Positions 55,631 to 64,000 of a stretch of DNA of 64,000 nucleotides are shown here, piece after piece. This DNA comes from Methylophaga nitratireducenticrescens. GTDB taxonomy: Bacteria > Pseudomonadota > Gammaproteobacteria > Nitrosococcales > Methylophagaceae. The stretch covers positions 1,612,001 through 1,676,000 of the forward strand of contig NC_017857.3 of the NCBI RefSeq assembly GCF_000260985.4, given 5' to 3'. The position numbers and the translations under genes are program-made. The notes beneath the pieces are model-generated. The model was not told the origin of the DNA and searched no databases. It worked only from the letters and a program-made list of their open reading frames with translations. Each line of letters starts with the position of its first letter. Positions within the stretch are counted from its first letter, which is position 1.

Positions 55631-56119
55631 GTGCAAAGCATCAAGAACTATTTGGTATGGATAGGCCTGGGCATAACGTTGCTCATGGTTTATTGGATCG
55701 AGCAGCAGGAGGACGACATTGAAGCTGTTGAGGTGAAGGCGCCTGAGTCCGTGCAAGTACAGACATTTCAAATGACTCAAAACGATGTGGTAGATGAGGA
55801 TATTCAGCTACGTAACCGGATCATCGAAACCCCGAAAAACCTGTTTGCCGTGCCTCAAATTGCTGAGCCAGAAATCGCAGTAGATCCGCTACCTGCCCAA
55901 CCTGTCATGCCAGCCAATCCCTATATCTATGTTGGAAAACTAATCGAAGATGGAGAAATGCGAGTGTTTTTGACCAATGGGCGGAAGAACTATGTTGTAA
56001 AAACCGGCGATACGCTCGAAGACACCTGGCAAGTTAAATCCATTGAGTCGACGGAAATGATTCTGGTTAACCTGCCAACCCAAACCCAGGTAAGTGTGAA
56101 AATTGGAGCGTTACTTTGA
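55631..56119 (+). CDS. PilP/GspC-like coupling protein
   Basis: This 162-residue protein starts with GTG directly after the preceding stop. One N-terminal helix (YLVWIGLGITLLMVYWI) anchors it in the inner membrane. A low-complexity linker follows, and the C-terminal domain of about 65 residues (YIYVGKLIEDGEMRVFLTNGRKNYVVKTGDTL) looks like the homology-region domain of GspC/PilP that contacts the secretin. It lacks a PDZ domain. Confidence 0.72.
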   Translation: MQSIKNYLVWIGLGITLLMVYWIEQQEDDIEAVEVKAPESVQVQTFQMTQNDVVDEDIQLRNRIIETPKNLFAVPQIAEPEIAVDPLPAQPVMPANPYIYVGKLIEDGEMRVFLTNGRKNYVVKTGDTLEDTWQVKSIESTEMILVNLPTQTQVSVKIGALL

Positions 56120-58059
56120 GATTAAACAGGGATATTTGCTGGTTACGGATGCTAAAACGCAGCACTTTTCTTATGGCAATGGTGTGTTTGCAAAGCTGTT
56201 CATCCATGTCATCACATCAGAAACAGGAGCAGGTCGATCAAGAGTTTGATGAGGCCAGACAAATGCTTGCTCAGGGCCACTTAGACGCCGGAACGCAAAA
56301 GCTGGCGGCATTGGTTCAGCAATATCCAGACAATGTTCATTATAGAAATACTTTGAAAATGCATCAGGATTTAGCAGTTGCCCAACGCATTAAATCCGCG
56401 GAAGTTCTACTAAAACAAGGAGACTTGATTGGATCTGAATCCCAGTTTCAAAACATTTTAACTACTGCTCCTGAAAATCAACGCGCTTTGAATGGATTAA
56501 AAAAAGTCGCCATTGCTCAAAAGCATCAAACTCTTCTCAACAGTGCTGAACAGGCTTATGCAGAACAGGACTTGGATACGGCACGAGCTTTATTAAGAGC
56601 GATTCTGGCGGAAGATACCACCCATGAGCAAGCAAGAACCTTGTTTGAAAAGATCGATCAGCAGGCTATCGATAAGGTCAATAATGTTCCTCAAATTACA
56701 ACAGCTTTTAAACAATCGGTCAGCCTGGAATTTAATAATGCGCCTATCAAATCGGTATTTGAATATATCGGTAAAGCCGGGGATTTGAACTTCACCTTTG
56801 ACCGTGAACTCAGCGATAGCATGCTGACCAGCGTGATATTACGCAATACGCCCATCAGCGATGCGATTGAGACCATTCTGACCACCAATCAGTTGGGCAA
56901 AAAGGTGCTTAATGAAAACACGATTTTGATTTATCCATTAAGCCGTAGTCAGCAATATCAAGAGTTATATGTCCGTAGTTTTTACCTGAATAACATGGAT
57001 GCTGAACAGGCGATGCTCCTGGTTAAAACCGTGCTGCAAGTCGAAGAAGTGTATATCGATGAAAATCTCAACACGCTGGTGATGCGTGACACGTTGGATT
57101 CGATCAAAACGGCTGAAAAGTTGATTACCTCTCAGGATCTGGTTGAGCCGGAAGTGATGCTCGAAGTTGAGGTGATGGAGGTCAATCGCCGTAATCTGGA
57201 AGAAATTGGTATTCGTTATCCAACACAGATTGGTCTAGGTGTAGAAGGCGAGGATGAGGTGCCCGGCAGACTGACCATAGCCGAATTGAAAGAGTTTAAT
57301 TCGGATCTGGGCGTATTTAGTATTACCGATCCCGTTTTGGCGCTGAATTTATTGCATCGCGATACCGACACTAATTTGTTAGCCAACCCGAAAATTCGGG
57401 TGAAAAACCGCGATAAAGCTAAAATCCATGTCGGTGACAAAGTGCCGGTACTCACCAGCGTGGCCAATTCCACAGGGTTTGTTTCGCAATCGGTCAGCTA
57501 CATTGATGTCGGCATTAAGCTGGAAGTAGAACCGACAATTCTGATTCAAAATCAGGTTTCGATTGAGGTTGAGCTGGAAGTCAGCAATATCATTGATCAA
57601 GTGACCAGTAACAGTGGGGTTTTAGCCTATTCGATTGGTAGCCGTAATGCGGTGACCACATTGCAATTAAAAGATGGTGAAACCCAGGTTCTGGCGGGGT
57701 TGTTCACCGATGATCGGCAGGATAATACCTACAAGATTCCAGGGCTGTCCAACCTGCCTTTTGTCGGCCGTTTTTTTACCGATATCAGTACGGATAAGCA
57801 GAAAAGCGAAATTGTTCTGCTGATTACCCCGCGTATTCTTCACAACATCGTGCCAGCCAACTCGGTTTACACGGCATTCCCCTCTGGCGTTAGTCAGGCA
57901 ACCCGCAGTGCTCAGATGCCGCAAGCGCGTCCAATGGCACCTGTTGCACAAAATCCGATGGCACCGATTGTGATCCAGACTGATGAAGATGAGCAGGAAA
58001 GAAATGCCACCACCGCTGAGGAATTCGCCAGACAAATCCAATCTCCTGGTGGCATGTAA
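56116..58059 (+). CDS. Secretin with TPR-like N-terminal region
   Basis: This outer-membrane secretin of up to 647 residues forms the exit channel. A lipoprotein-type signal (VCLQSC) is followed by about 150 residues of TPR-like helices (FDEARQMLAQGHLDAG, AEVLLKQGDLIGSESQF), an N-domain (SLEFNNAPIKSVFEYIG) and the secretin core with LQLKDGETQVLAGLF and the VPGLSNLP-like PGLSNLPFVGRFF motif. The TTG at 56116 has GGAG 7 bp upstream and overlaps the previous stop (TTGA); an ATG at 56149 is the alternative and gives a more normal signal length. The TPR region sets it apart from classic GspD and recalls MshL-type proteins. Confidence 0.9.
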   Translation: MRLNRDICWLRMLKRSTFLMAMVCLQSCSSMSSHQKQEQVDQEFDEARQMLAQGHLDAGTQKLAALVQQYPDNVHYRNTLKMHQDLAVAQRIKSAEVLLKQGDLIGSESQFQNILTTAPENQRALNGLKKVAIAQKHQTLLNSAEQAYAEQDLDTARALLRAILAEDTTHEQARTLFEKIDQQAIDKVNNVPQITTAFKQSVSLEFNNAPIKSVFEYIGKAGDLNFTFDRELSDSMLTSVILRNTPISDAIETILTTNQLGKKVLNENTILIYPLSRSQQYQELYVRSFYLNNMDAEQAMLLVKTVLQVEEVYIDENLNTLVMRDTLDSIKTAEKLITSQDLVEPEVMLEVEVMEVNRRNLEEIGIRYPTQIGLGVEGEDEVPGRLTIAELKEFNSDLGVFSITDPVLALNLLHRDTDTNLLANPKIRVKNRDKAKIHVGDKVPVLTSVANSTGFVSQSVSYIDVGIKLEVEPTILIQNQVSIEVELEVSNIIDQVTSNSGVLAYSIGSRNAVTTLQLKDGETQVLAGLFTDDRQDNTYKIPGLSNLPFVGRFFTDISTDKQKSEIVLLITPRILHNIVPANSVYTAFPSGVSQATRSAQMPQARPMAPVAQNPMAPIVIQTDEDEQERNATTAEEFARQIQSPGGM

Positions 58060-58544
58060 TGATGAAAATCCACAAAAAACACAACGGATTTACCTTGATT
58101 GAACTGCTGGTGGCGTTGGTGTTACTGGCGTTAATCGTGACCTCTGCTGCACCGCTGATGCAAATGACTGTCAAGCGGAATAAAGAGCAGGAACTCAAAC
58201 GGGCATTGTGGCAAATGCGTGATGCGATTGATGCTTATAAAGAGGCGGTGGAAGACGGCCGGATTGAAATGTCAGACGATAAATCCGGTTACCCGAGTTC
58301 GTTACAAGAGCTGGTCGATGGCGTCGAAAATGCGCAGGACCCGGACAATAAAAAAATCTACTTCCTACGGCGGATACCGAGGGATCCGTTTGCTAACGAT
58401 GACACATTAAGCAATGCAGAAACCTGGGGATTGCGAAGTTATGAAAGCTCTTTTGATGAAGGCGAGGCCGGTGAGGATGTGTATGACGTTTATTCACTCT
58501 CCAACGCCATTGGCATTAACAAACAACCCTATAAGGAATGGTGA
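58059..58544 (+). CDS. Pseudopilin, minor
   Basis: This 161-residue protein has the prepilin peptidase site NG/FTLIE (cleavage after G10) with Glu at +5 and a hydrophobic stalk (LLVALVLLALIVTSAAP). The periplasmic part has the YPSSLQELVDG and RRIPRDPF segments of GspG-like proteins. Its start overlaps the secretin stop by one base (TAATG). Confidence 0.88.
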   Translation: MMKIHKKHNGFTLIELLVALVLLALIVTSAAPLMQMTVKRNKEQELKRALWQMRDAIDAYKEAVEDGRIEMSDDKSGYPSSLQELVDGVENAQDPDNKKIYFLRRIPRDPFANDDTLSNAETWGLRSYESSFDEGEAGEDVYDVYSLSNAIGINKQPYKEW

Positions 58545-58930
58545 TGCGAAATAAACAATCATTCGCCGGTTTTACCTTAATCGAAATATTGGTGGTGCTC
58601 ACCATTATTGCCGTCATGCTGACCTTGGTTGCACCGCGCTATTTTGACTCGGTGGATCGCTCGAAAGAGAAAGTACTGCGTCATGACCTGATTGTGATGC
58701 GAAGTGCCATTGATCAGTATCTGGGTGATAGAAATGAATATCCCAATAGTCTGCAGGACTTGGTCGATGGGCGGTACTTGAGAGAAGTCCCGGTAGACCC
58801 GATTACCGATCGGCGTGACACCTGGGTTTTCAGTGAGCCTAAAACCAATGAATATGAGGGCAGTATTGCCGATGTGTTTAGCGGATCACCGTTGATTTCG
58901 TCAGAAGGAACACCTTATGCGGAATGGTAA
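58544..58930 (+). CDS. Pseudopilin, minor
   Basis: This 128-residue protein has the site AG/FTLIE (cleavage after G9), Glu at +5, the stalk ILVVLTIIAVMLTLVAP, and a short body with YPNSLQDLVDGRYLREVPVDP. The ATG at 58544 has AAGGA 6 bp upstream and overlaps the previous stop by one base (TGATG); an ATG at 58538 has no room for a ribosome site. The end overlaps the next gene by 14 bp. Confidence 0.87.
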   Translation: MRNKQSFAGFTLIEILVVLTIIAVMLTLVAPRYFDSVDRSKEKVLRHDLIVMRSAIDQYLGDRNEYPNSLQDLVDGRYLREVPVDPITDRRDTWVFSEPKTNEYEGSIADVFSGSPLISSEGTPYAEW

Positions 58931-59396
58931 TTCACAGGTTGCCAATCGGGGTTTTATCTTACTCGGCATGCTCTGTTTGCTGGTTATTTCAGGCTACATC
59001 CTGACTCAGGCAAGCGCCAAGTGGAGCGATGTAGTGAAGCGTGAAAGAGAACAGGAACTGTTAAAGGTCGGGGACACGATCAGAAAATCAATAGGCAGTT
59101 ATTACAATGCCACTCCCGGTGTAGTGAAACAGTATCCACCGAACCTGCAGGCCTTACTTTACGACGACAGATTTCCCATGCCCAAGCGGCATATTCGCAA
59201 GCTTTATATTGATCCGGTCACTCAGCGCGAGGGCTGGGGCATTGTGGTTGCGCCTAATGGTGGCGTGATGGGCGTAAACAGTCTATCGGGCGAGAAGCCG
59301 TTTAAGCGGAAAAATTTTAGACCTATCTATCAGGATTTTGAAGATAAGGACTATTACGGTGAGTGGTATTTCGTGTATGTCGAAAATTATCTTTAA
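58917..59396 (+). CDS. Pseudopilin-like protein lacking Glu+5
   Basis: This 159-residue protein has a prepilin-like N-terminus NRG/FILLG with a following hydrophobic helix (MLCLLVISGYILTQA). The residue at +5 is Gly instead of the conserved Glu, a property otherwise typical of the tip pseudopilin GspK. The body shares YPPNLQALLYDDRFP and LYIDPVTQREGWG with the preceding pseudopilins. It may cap the pseudopilus tip. An AAGGA site lies 9 bp before the ATG. Confidence 0.82.
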   Translation: MRNGNSQVANRGFILLGMLCLLVISGYILTQASAKWSDVVKREREQELLKVGDTIRKSIGSYYNATPGVVKQYPPNLQALLYDDRFPMPKRHIRKLYIDPVTQREGWGIVVAPNGGVMGVNSLSGEKPFKRKNFRPIYQDFEDKDYYGEWYFVYVENYL

Positions 59397-59425
59397 AACA
59401 GTATCTTGCTGAAATTGAGTGACTT

Positions 59426-61153
59426 ATGAAACAGCCGTTAAAAACCGCAAAAAATGAAATCGCCGAAGCCTTATTGGCCTTTAAATCGGTGTTTATCACT
59501 GTGGGGCTTTTCAGTGCGATTTTGAATCTGCTGATGCTGGTGCCATCGCTTTACATGCTGCAGGTTTATGACCGGGTATTAAGCAGTCGAAATGAAGCTA
59601 CTTTGTTAATGCTCACCCTGATTGTGGTGGGGGCGTATCTCATTTTGGGTGGTTTGGAATATGTGCGGAGTTTTGTGCTGATTCGCGTTTCATCAAAACT
59701 CGATACGGTATTAAACAAACGGGTATATACCGCTGCGTTTGAACAAAGCCTGAAGAGCAAAGGCACCAATGCCGGGCAGTCATTACAGGATCTGACCACC
59801 ATCAGGCAATTTGTTGGTGGTAATGGTTTGTTTGCCTTTTTTGATGCGCCGTGGTTTCCCATCTACATACTGATTATTTTCCTGTTTGATACATCGCTGG
59901 GGCTGTTTGCATTAGCCGGTTCTATTTTATTAATCGTATTGGCCGTCATCAGCGAAGTTATTTCCAGAAAGCCGCTCTCTGAGGCCAACTCCATTGCGGT
60001 AAAAGCCAATAACCTCGCTACCAATAATTTACGTAACGCCGAAGTGATTGAGGCGATGGGCATGCTGGATAATCTGATGGGCCGTTGGTATCGGTTACAG
60101 CAACAGTTTTTAGCATTGCAAAGTGAAGCCAGTGATAAAGCCGCTTCTATTGGGGCGATGAGCCGTTTTATCCGTATCAGTTTGCAGTCATTGGTGTTGG
60201 GCCTGGGTGCGTTACTGGTACTGGAAAATAAAATTACCCCCGGCATGATGATTGTGGCCTCCATTTTAATGGGCCGAGTCTTAAGCCCGGTCGAACAATT
60301 AATCAGTGTTGGCAAGACATGGAACGCGACCAAGAGTGCTTATTCACGTCTTAGTGAATTGCTGGACGCCAATCCTGCTCGTGAAGCCGGTATGGAATTG
60401 CCCGAACCTTTGGGATTAGTGTCAGTAGAAGGCATCACAGTGCTGCCGCCCGGTGCTCAAGTTGCTGCCTTAAAAAACGTTACCTTTGCCTTGGAACCCG
60501 GCGATGTACTCGGCGTCATTGGGCCCAGTGGGGCGGGGAAATCGACTCTGGCACGTATTCTGGTTGGGGTTTGGCCAACCCGTGCCGGCAAGGTTCGGTT
60601 GGATGCTGTGGATATTTTCCAGTGGAATAAACAAGAGCTAGGGCCACATATTGGCTATCTGCCGCAGACAATTGAGCTGTTTGCTGGCACGGTCAGTGAA
60701 AATATCGCCCGGTTTGGTGAAGTGGATGCCAACAAAGTGATCTCTGCGGCCAAACAAGCTGGCGTGCATGAAATGATCCTCCGGCTACCCGATGGGTATG
60801 ACACTTTATTGGGCGACGATGGTACGGGGCTTTCAGGAGGACAAAAACAACGCTTGGGATTAGCACGAGCCATATACAACGAACCCGCATTCATTGTATT
60901 GGATGAACCAAATTCAAATCTGGATGAAACCGGTGAAAAAGCCCTCGCTGAGACCATTAAAAAGCTTCAAAAACAACGCAAAACCATTGTCATGATCACC
61001 CATCGATCCAGTGCATTAGCAGTCAGTAACAAACTCTTATTATTGGTGGATGGCACGGTTCAGTTGTTTGGTCCAACAGCCAATGTGATGAAAACCATCG
61101 CTCAGAAAAATAAAGAAAATCAGCCCAGACCTCAAGCCTCTGCCGTTGCATAA
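59426..61153 (+). CDS. Type I secretion ABC transporter (PrtD type)
   Basis: This 575-residue half transporter has an N-terminal membrane domain of about six helices and a C-terminal ATPase with Walker A GPSGAGKST (about 370), the signature LSGGQKQR, and Walker B FIVLDEP. No C39 peptidase or inactive CLD domain is present, so it belongs to the PrtD group that exports substrates with C-terminal signals. It is followed directly by the adaptor and TolC genes. The RTX protein upstream is the obvious cargo, which is inferred. Confidence 0.94.
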   Translation: MKQPLKTAKNEIAEALLAFKSVFITVGLFSAILNLLMLVPSLYMLQVYDRVLSSRNEATLLMLTLIVVGAYLILGGLEYVRSFVLIRVSSKLDTVLNKRVYTAAFEQSLKSKGTNAGQSLQDLTTIRQFVGGNGLFAFFDAPWFPIYILIIFLFDTSLGLFALAGSILLIVLAVISEVISRKPLSEANSIAVKANNLATNNLRNAEVIEAMGMLDNLMGRWYRLQQQFLALQSEASDKAASIGAMSRFIRISLQSLVLGLGALLVLENKITPGMMIVASILMGRVLSPVEQLISVGKTWNATKSAYSRLSELLDANPAREAGMELPEPLGLVSVEGITVLPPGAQVAALKNVTFALEPGDVLGVIGPSGAGKSTLARILVGVWPTRAGKVRLDAVDIFQWNKQELGPHIGYLPQTIELFAGTVSENIARFGEVDANKVISAAKQAGVHEMILRLPDGYDTLLGDDGTGLSGGQKQRLGLARAIYNEPAFIVLDEPNSNLDETGEKALAETIKKLQKQRKTIVMITHRSSALAVSNKLLLLVDGTVQLFGPTANVMKTIAQKNKENQPRPQASAVA

Positions 61154-61157
61154 CAAC

Positions 61158-62510
61158 ATGGAAACGTTATCAAACATGCAAAACGAAAATACCAAACCTC
61201 AGAATAAAGATGTGTTGACCTCACTGAATAAAGACATCAACAAATACACGCGATTGGGCTGGGGGATCGTCATTGCCGGTTTTGGAGGCTTTTTGGTTTG
61301 GGCCTCACTCGCACCGTTGGATCAAGGTGTGCCGCTTAATGGCAAGGTTTCTGTCGCTACCAAAAGGAAAGCTGTTCAATATCAGGATGGCGGCACTGTG
61401 GAAGATATTTTGGTCAAGGAAGGCGATCTCGTGATGGCGGGTGAGGTGCTTGTTCGGATGAATAGCGTTCAAGCCAGAGCCAATGCCGAAACCAATCGAG
61501 TGCAGTATTACATTGCCAAAGCAGCAGAAGCGAGATTAATTGCTGAGCGGGATGATCTTCAGCAAATCGAGTTTCCCAAAATGCTCAAGGATGTTGCTGA
61601 TTACCCACGTATTTCAAATTATCTGGGCTCTCAAACCGAAATATTCACCTCAAGAAGAAGCGCCTTACAGAGCGAATTATCGGTTATCGATGAAAACATT
61701 AAGGGATTGATATCCAAAGCTGAGGGACTACAAGCTTCACGGGCAAATAAACTGGAGCAATTAAAATTTCTTGGAGAACAATTAAAGGGTGTCCGAGAAC
61801 TGGAGAAAGAGGGCTATGTCGCCCGTAATCGTTTGCTGGAACTGGAACAAACGATGGCACAGATTAATGCGACCATCGCAGAAGATGTGGGCAATATTGC
61901 ACAGGCCAGAAGTCAGGTGGCCGAACTCAAACTGAGTCAGCTAAAGCTGCGTCAGGAATATAAAGCTGAAGTCAGAGAACAGCTCTCGGAAGTTCAAAAA
62001 CAAGTCGATGCACTTGGCAATCAGTTAACCGGTCTGGATTACGATCTTGAGAAAGTGCTGGTGAGAGCGCCGGTATCGGGCACCGTGGTGGGCATGAATG
62101 TGTTTACCGAAGGCGCAGTGGTCGCACCGGGCTTTACCATGATGGAGATTGTGCCAAGAGACGATAGTCTGGTTGTCGAAGGACAATTGGCCGTTCATTT
62201 GATTGATAAAGTCAGCCCCGGATTACCTGTAGAACTAATGTTCACCGCCTTTAATCGAAACCTCACTCCACATATTCCGGGAGAGGTCACTCAGGTGTCA
62301 GCTGACCGGTTAATAGACGAGACGGACGGTTCGCCGTATTACCAGTTGATTGCCAAGGTGTCGCCTGAAGGCATCGAGATGATGCCGGATTTAAGATTAC
62401 AACCCGGTATGCCGGTTGAGATGTTTGTCAAAACCGGTGAGCGAACCATGCTGAATTATCTACTTAAGCCGATTATTGATCGTCTAAAACTCTCTATGTC
62501 AGAAGAGTAG
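61158..62510 (+). CDS. Type I secretion periplasmic adaptor (HlyD/PrtE family)
   Basis: This 450-residue membrane fusion protein has one N-terminal helix (WGIVIAGFGGFLVWASLAPL), the first half of a lipoyl domain (YQDGGTVEDILVKEGDLV), a long coiled coil (about 90-290), the second lipoyl half (VRAPVSGTVVGMNVFTEGAVV), a beta-barrel part with LVVEGQLAVHLIDKV, and a terminal helix (TMLNYLLKPI). I start at the ATG at 61158; the frame extends to 61146 and would overlap the ABC gene. Confidence 0.93.
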   Translation: METLSNMQNENTKPQNKDVLTSLNKDINKYTRLGWGIVIAGFGGFLVWASLAPLDQGVPLNGKVSVATKRKAVQYQDGGTVEDILVKEGDLVMAGEVLVRMNSVQARANAETNRVQYYIAKAAEARLIAERDDLQQIEFPKMLKDVADYPRISNYLGSQTEIFTSRRSALQSELSVIDENIKGLISKAEGLQASRANKLEQLKFLGEQLKGVRELEKEGYVARNRLLELEQTMAQINATIAEDVGNIAQARSQVAELKLSQLKLRQEYKAEVREQLSEVQKQVDALGNQLTGLDYDLEKVLVRAPVSGTVVGMNVFTEGAVVAPGFTMMEIVPRDDSLVVEGQLAVHLIDKVSPGLPVELMFTAFNRNLTPHIPGEVTQVSADRLIDETDGSPYYQLIAKVSPEGIEMMPDLRLQPGMPVEMFVKTGERTMLNYLLKPIIDRLKLSMSEE

Positions 62511-62517
62511 GTTACGC

Positions 62518-63849
62518 ATGCGGCTTTTGACTAAACACCTCAGTTTTCTTGTTTTCTGTCTGTTCAGTATGACTGAAGTACAGGCAATAAATCTGGTAGA
62601 GGCTTATACATTAGCCCGGGATAATGATCCGGCGTTTAAAGCAGCTTTTTATGCCCATCAGGCAGGTCAGGAGTTTAAGGCACTGGGCCGCTCCAATCTG
62701 TTGCCAGTGATTACGGCAAGTTACTCACGCTATAAAAATCATGCGGATATAGATTTCGAAAATGGCCTGATAAGTCGAACTGAAGAAAGGAAATACGCCA
62801 GTCAGACGGCCTCAGTCCAGTTACGTCAACCGTTGATCAATTTTGATGGCTATGCGCGTTATAAACAGGGCGTGGCACAAACTGCTTTGAGTGATCAGGA
62901 GTTTGCAATACGTGAGCAGGAGCTTATTTTACGAGTTTTCAATCGCTATGCTGCCGTTTTATATGCTGAGGATATGCTTGGTTTGGCAAAGACAAAAAGA
63001 GCCGCTTATGCTGCACAAAAACAGGCAAATCTGTTTATGTTTGAAAATGGCGAAGGCACCAAAACCGATATTCTGGAATCTCAGGCGAAATATGATTTGG
63101 CTGAGGCAGATATCGTCGAAGCGCAGAATATTCTGAACGATGCCCGAACCACATTGAATAGGGTTTTAGGCCGTAAGGTTGACGAGATACAGCCATTAAT
63201 TGAAGATTTTGCCACACTGCCCGTTGAGCCAATAAACCTGGAGCAATGGGAGTCTCTCGCACTTAAAAGCAACCTTGAGTTGGCGGCTCAACGACACAGC
63301 CTTGAAGTGGCCGAACAAGAGGTCAATCGCAGTAAAGCGGCTTATATGCCCCGATTGGATGCTGTGATGAGTTGGAATAATAATGTTTCTGATACTACTA
63401 ACACGTATAACCAAGACGCCACAGTCAACTCAATAGGTTTGCAATTTACCTTACCAATTTATTCCGGTGGCGCGACGCCTGCTCGGGTTAGTCAATCCAA
63501 AGCAAATCTGCTTAAAGCCAAAGCCGAATTTGATGAAAAAGCCAATACCGTCATCATCGAACTGCAAAAACAATTCAACCTGGTTCTGGATTCTAAACTG
63601 AGGTTAACGGCATTAACCACGGCAGTAAATTCAGCACAGCTGCTGGTGAAAGCCACCCACAAAAGTATAAAAGGTGGCACACGAACCAATATTGACGTGC
63701 TCAATGCCGAAAGTCAGCTTTTTGAAGCTAAAGGCGATTTATTACTCGCGCGATATAACTATCTGCAAAGCTATTTGAATCTAAAAAAAGTCACTGGAAC
63801 ATTGGGTTTTGATGATCTGCAAATAGTCGCCGCCCAATTTAAAAATTGA
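62518..63849 (+). CDS. TolC-family outer-membrane channel of the type I system
   Basis: This 443-residue protein has a Sec signal ending near VQA (about 22) and the twofold repeat of TolC: NLVEAYTLARDNDPAFKAA and LEQWESLALKSNLELAAQ starts, and IGLQFTLPIYSGGATPARV in the second half. It completes the type I exporter, 7 bp after the adaptor stop. No gene can be supported in the remaining 150 bp. Confidence 0.94.
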   Translation: MRLLTKHLSFLVFCLFSMTEVQAINLVEAYTLARDNDPAFKAAFYAHQAGQEFKALGRSNLLPVITASYSRYKNHADIDFENGLISRTEERKYASQTASVQLRQPLINFDGYARYKQGVAQTALSDQEFAIREQELILRVFNRYAAVLYAEDMLGLAKTKRAAYAAQKQANLFMFENGEGTKTDILESQAKYDLAEADIVEAQNILNDARTTLNRVLGRKVDEIQPLIEDFATLPVEPINLEQWESLALKSNLELAAQRHSLEVAEQEVNRSKAAYMPRLDAVMSWNNNVSDTTNTYNQDATVNSIGLQFTLPIYSGGATPARVSQSKANLLKAKAEFDEKANTVIIELQKQFNLVLDSKLRLTALTTAVNSAQLLVKATHKSIKGGTRTNIDVLNAESQLFEAKGDLLLARYNYLQSYLNLKKVTGTLGFDDLQIVAAQFKN

Positions 63850-64000
63850 TAAAACAATCAAAAAAGATATAAGAGTGCAGTTCGAATCATATATAAAACA
63901 ATAGCTTGTTAATCACGGCCATTTGAGTCTTCAACAGCAAATAAAGGATATTTTCCCTTTAACATTTAGTGTTTTTTAGCTAGAAATAGCGATGAGAAAC

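Noticed and set aside
63880-63888. GTTCGAATC, the T-loop sequence of a tRNA, near the right edge
   Set aside because: No acceptor, D or anticodon arm can be folded around it; the surroundings are AT-rich and unpaired.
63897-63915. 'acaatagcttgttaatca', with similar short strings near 8177 and 32631
   Set aside because: It resembles the left end of the MITE-like element at about ten of twelve bases, but it has no partner end in the window, so I do not call it a copy.

Overview
The window looks like chromosomal DNA of a free-living gammaproteobacterium with moderate G+C. The housekeeping genes (speA, apbC-dcd, pepN, purL), the polyamine route through carboxynorspermidine, cbb3 oxidase chemistry and many c-di-GMP proteins would fit a Methylophaga-like marine methylotroph. 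That genus call is an inference, because no methylotrophy marker lies in the window. I see no rRNA, tRNA, CRISPR array, prophage or transposase gene.

Layout. 1-1 kb: the end of an AstE/AspA-type zinc deacylase. 1.1-6.7 kb: a complete putrescine/spermidine set (arginine decarboxylase, carboxynorspermidine dehydrogenase, carboxynorspermidine decarboxylase, agmatinase), with two near-identical palindromic repeats of about 290 bp inside and after it. 7-9.2 kb: an NTF2-like protein, a GNAT acetyltransferase and a nitrilase-family amidohydrolase. 9.3-20.1 kb: core metabolism (apbC, dcd, a WD40 lipoprotein, a NIF3-like protein, pepN, a HIT protein, DUF2835, RDD, purL). 20.2-34.8 kb: four c-di-GMP enzymes with four different sensory N-termini. 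Among them sit a glycine-zipper lipoprotein, a LysE exporter and an unusual minus-strand pair, an ATP-grasp ligase and a 666-residue protein carrying a papain-like Gln/Cys/His/Asn signature. 34.9-39.8 kb: a cbb3 catalytic subunit without its partner subunits, a CBS protein, a ferritin-like protein, a flavodoxin-like reductase and a potassium channel.

40.3-63.9 kb is one co-directional island. A FecI-type sigma factor, a FecR regulator and a 1151-residue STN-containing TonB-dependent receptor form a surface-signalling module. Two paralogous Sec-secreted proteins of unknown family follow, each behind a duplicated, structured 5' leader, and then an RTX protein. Next comes a compact pseudopilus machine (GspG, GspF, GspE, PilM/N/O/P-like proteins, a secretin and three more pseudopilins), and finally a complete type I exporter (ABC protein, HlyD, TolC). 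The simplest reading is a signal-controlled export island. The pseudopilus machine would release the Sec-exported paralogues and the type I machine the RTX protein, under control of a ligand sensed by the receptor. No substrate assignment is proven by sequence.

Scattered through the window is a second repeat family, a MITE-like element with inverted ends of about 18 bp. Three full copies and three relics or fragments lie in intergenic gaps; one relic supplies the ribosome-binding site and start codon of the DUF2835 gene.
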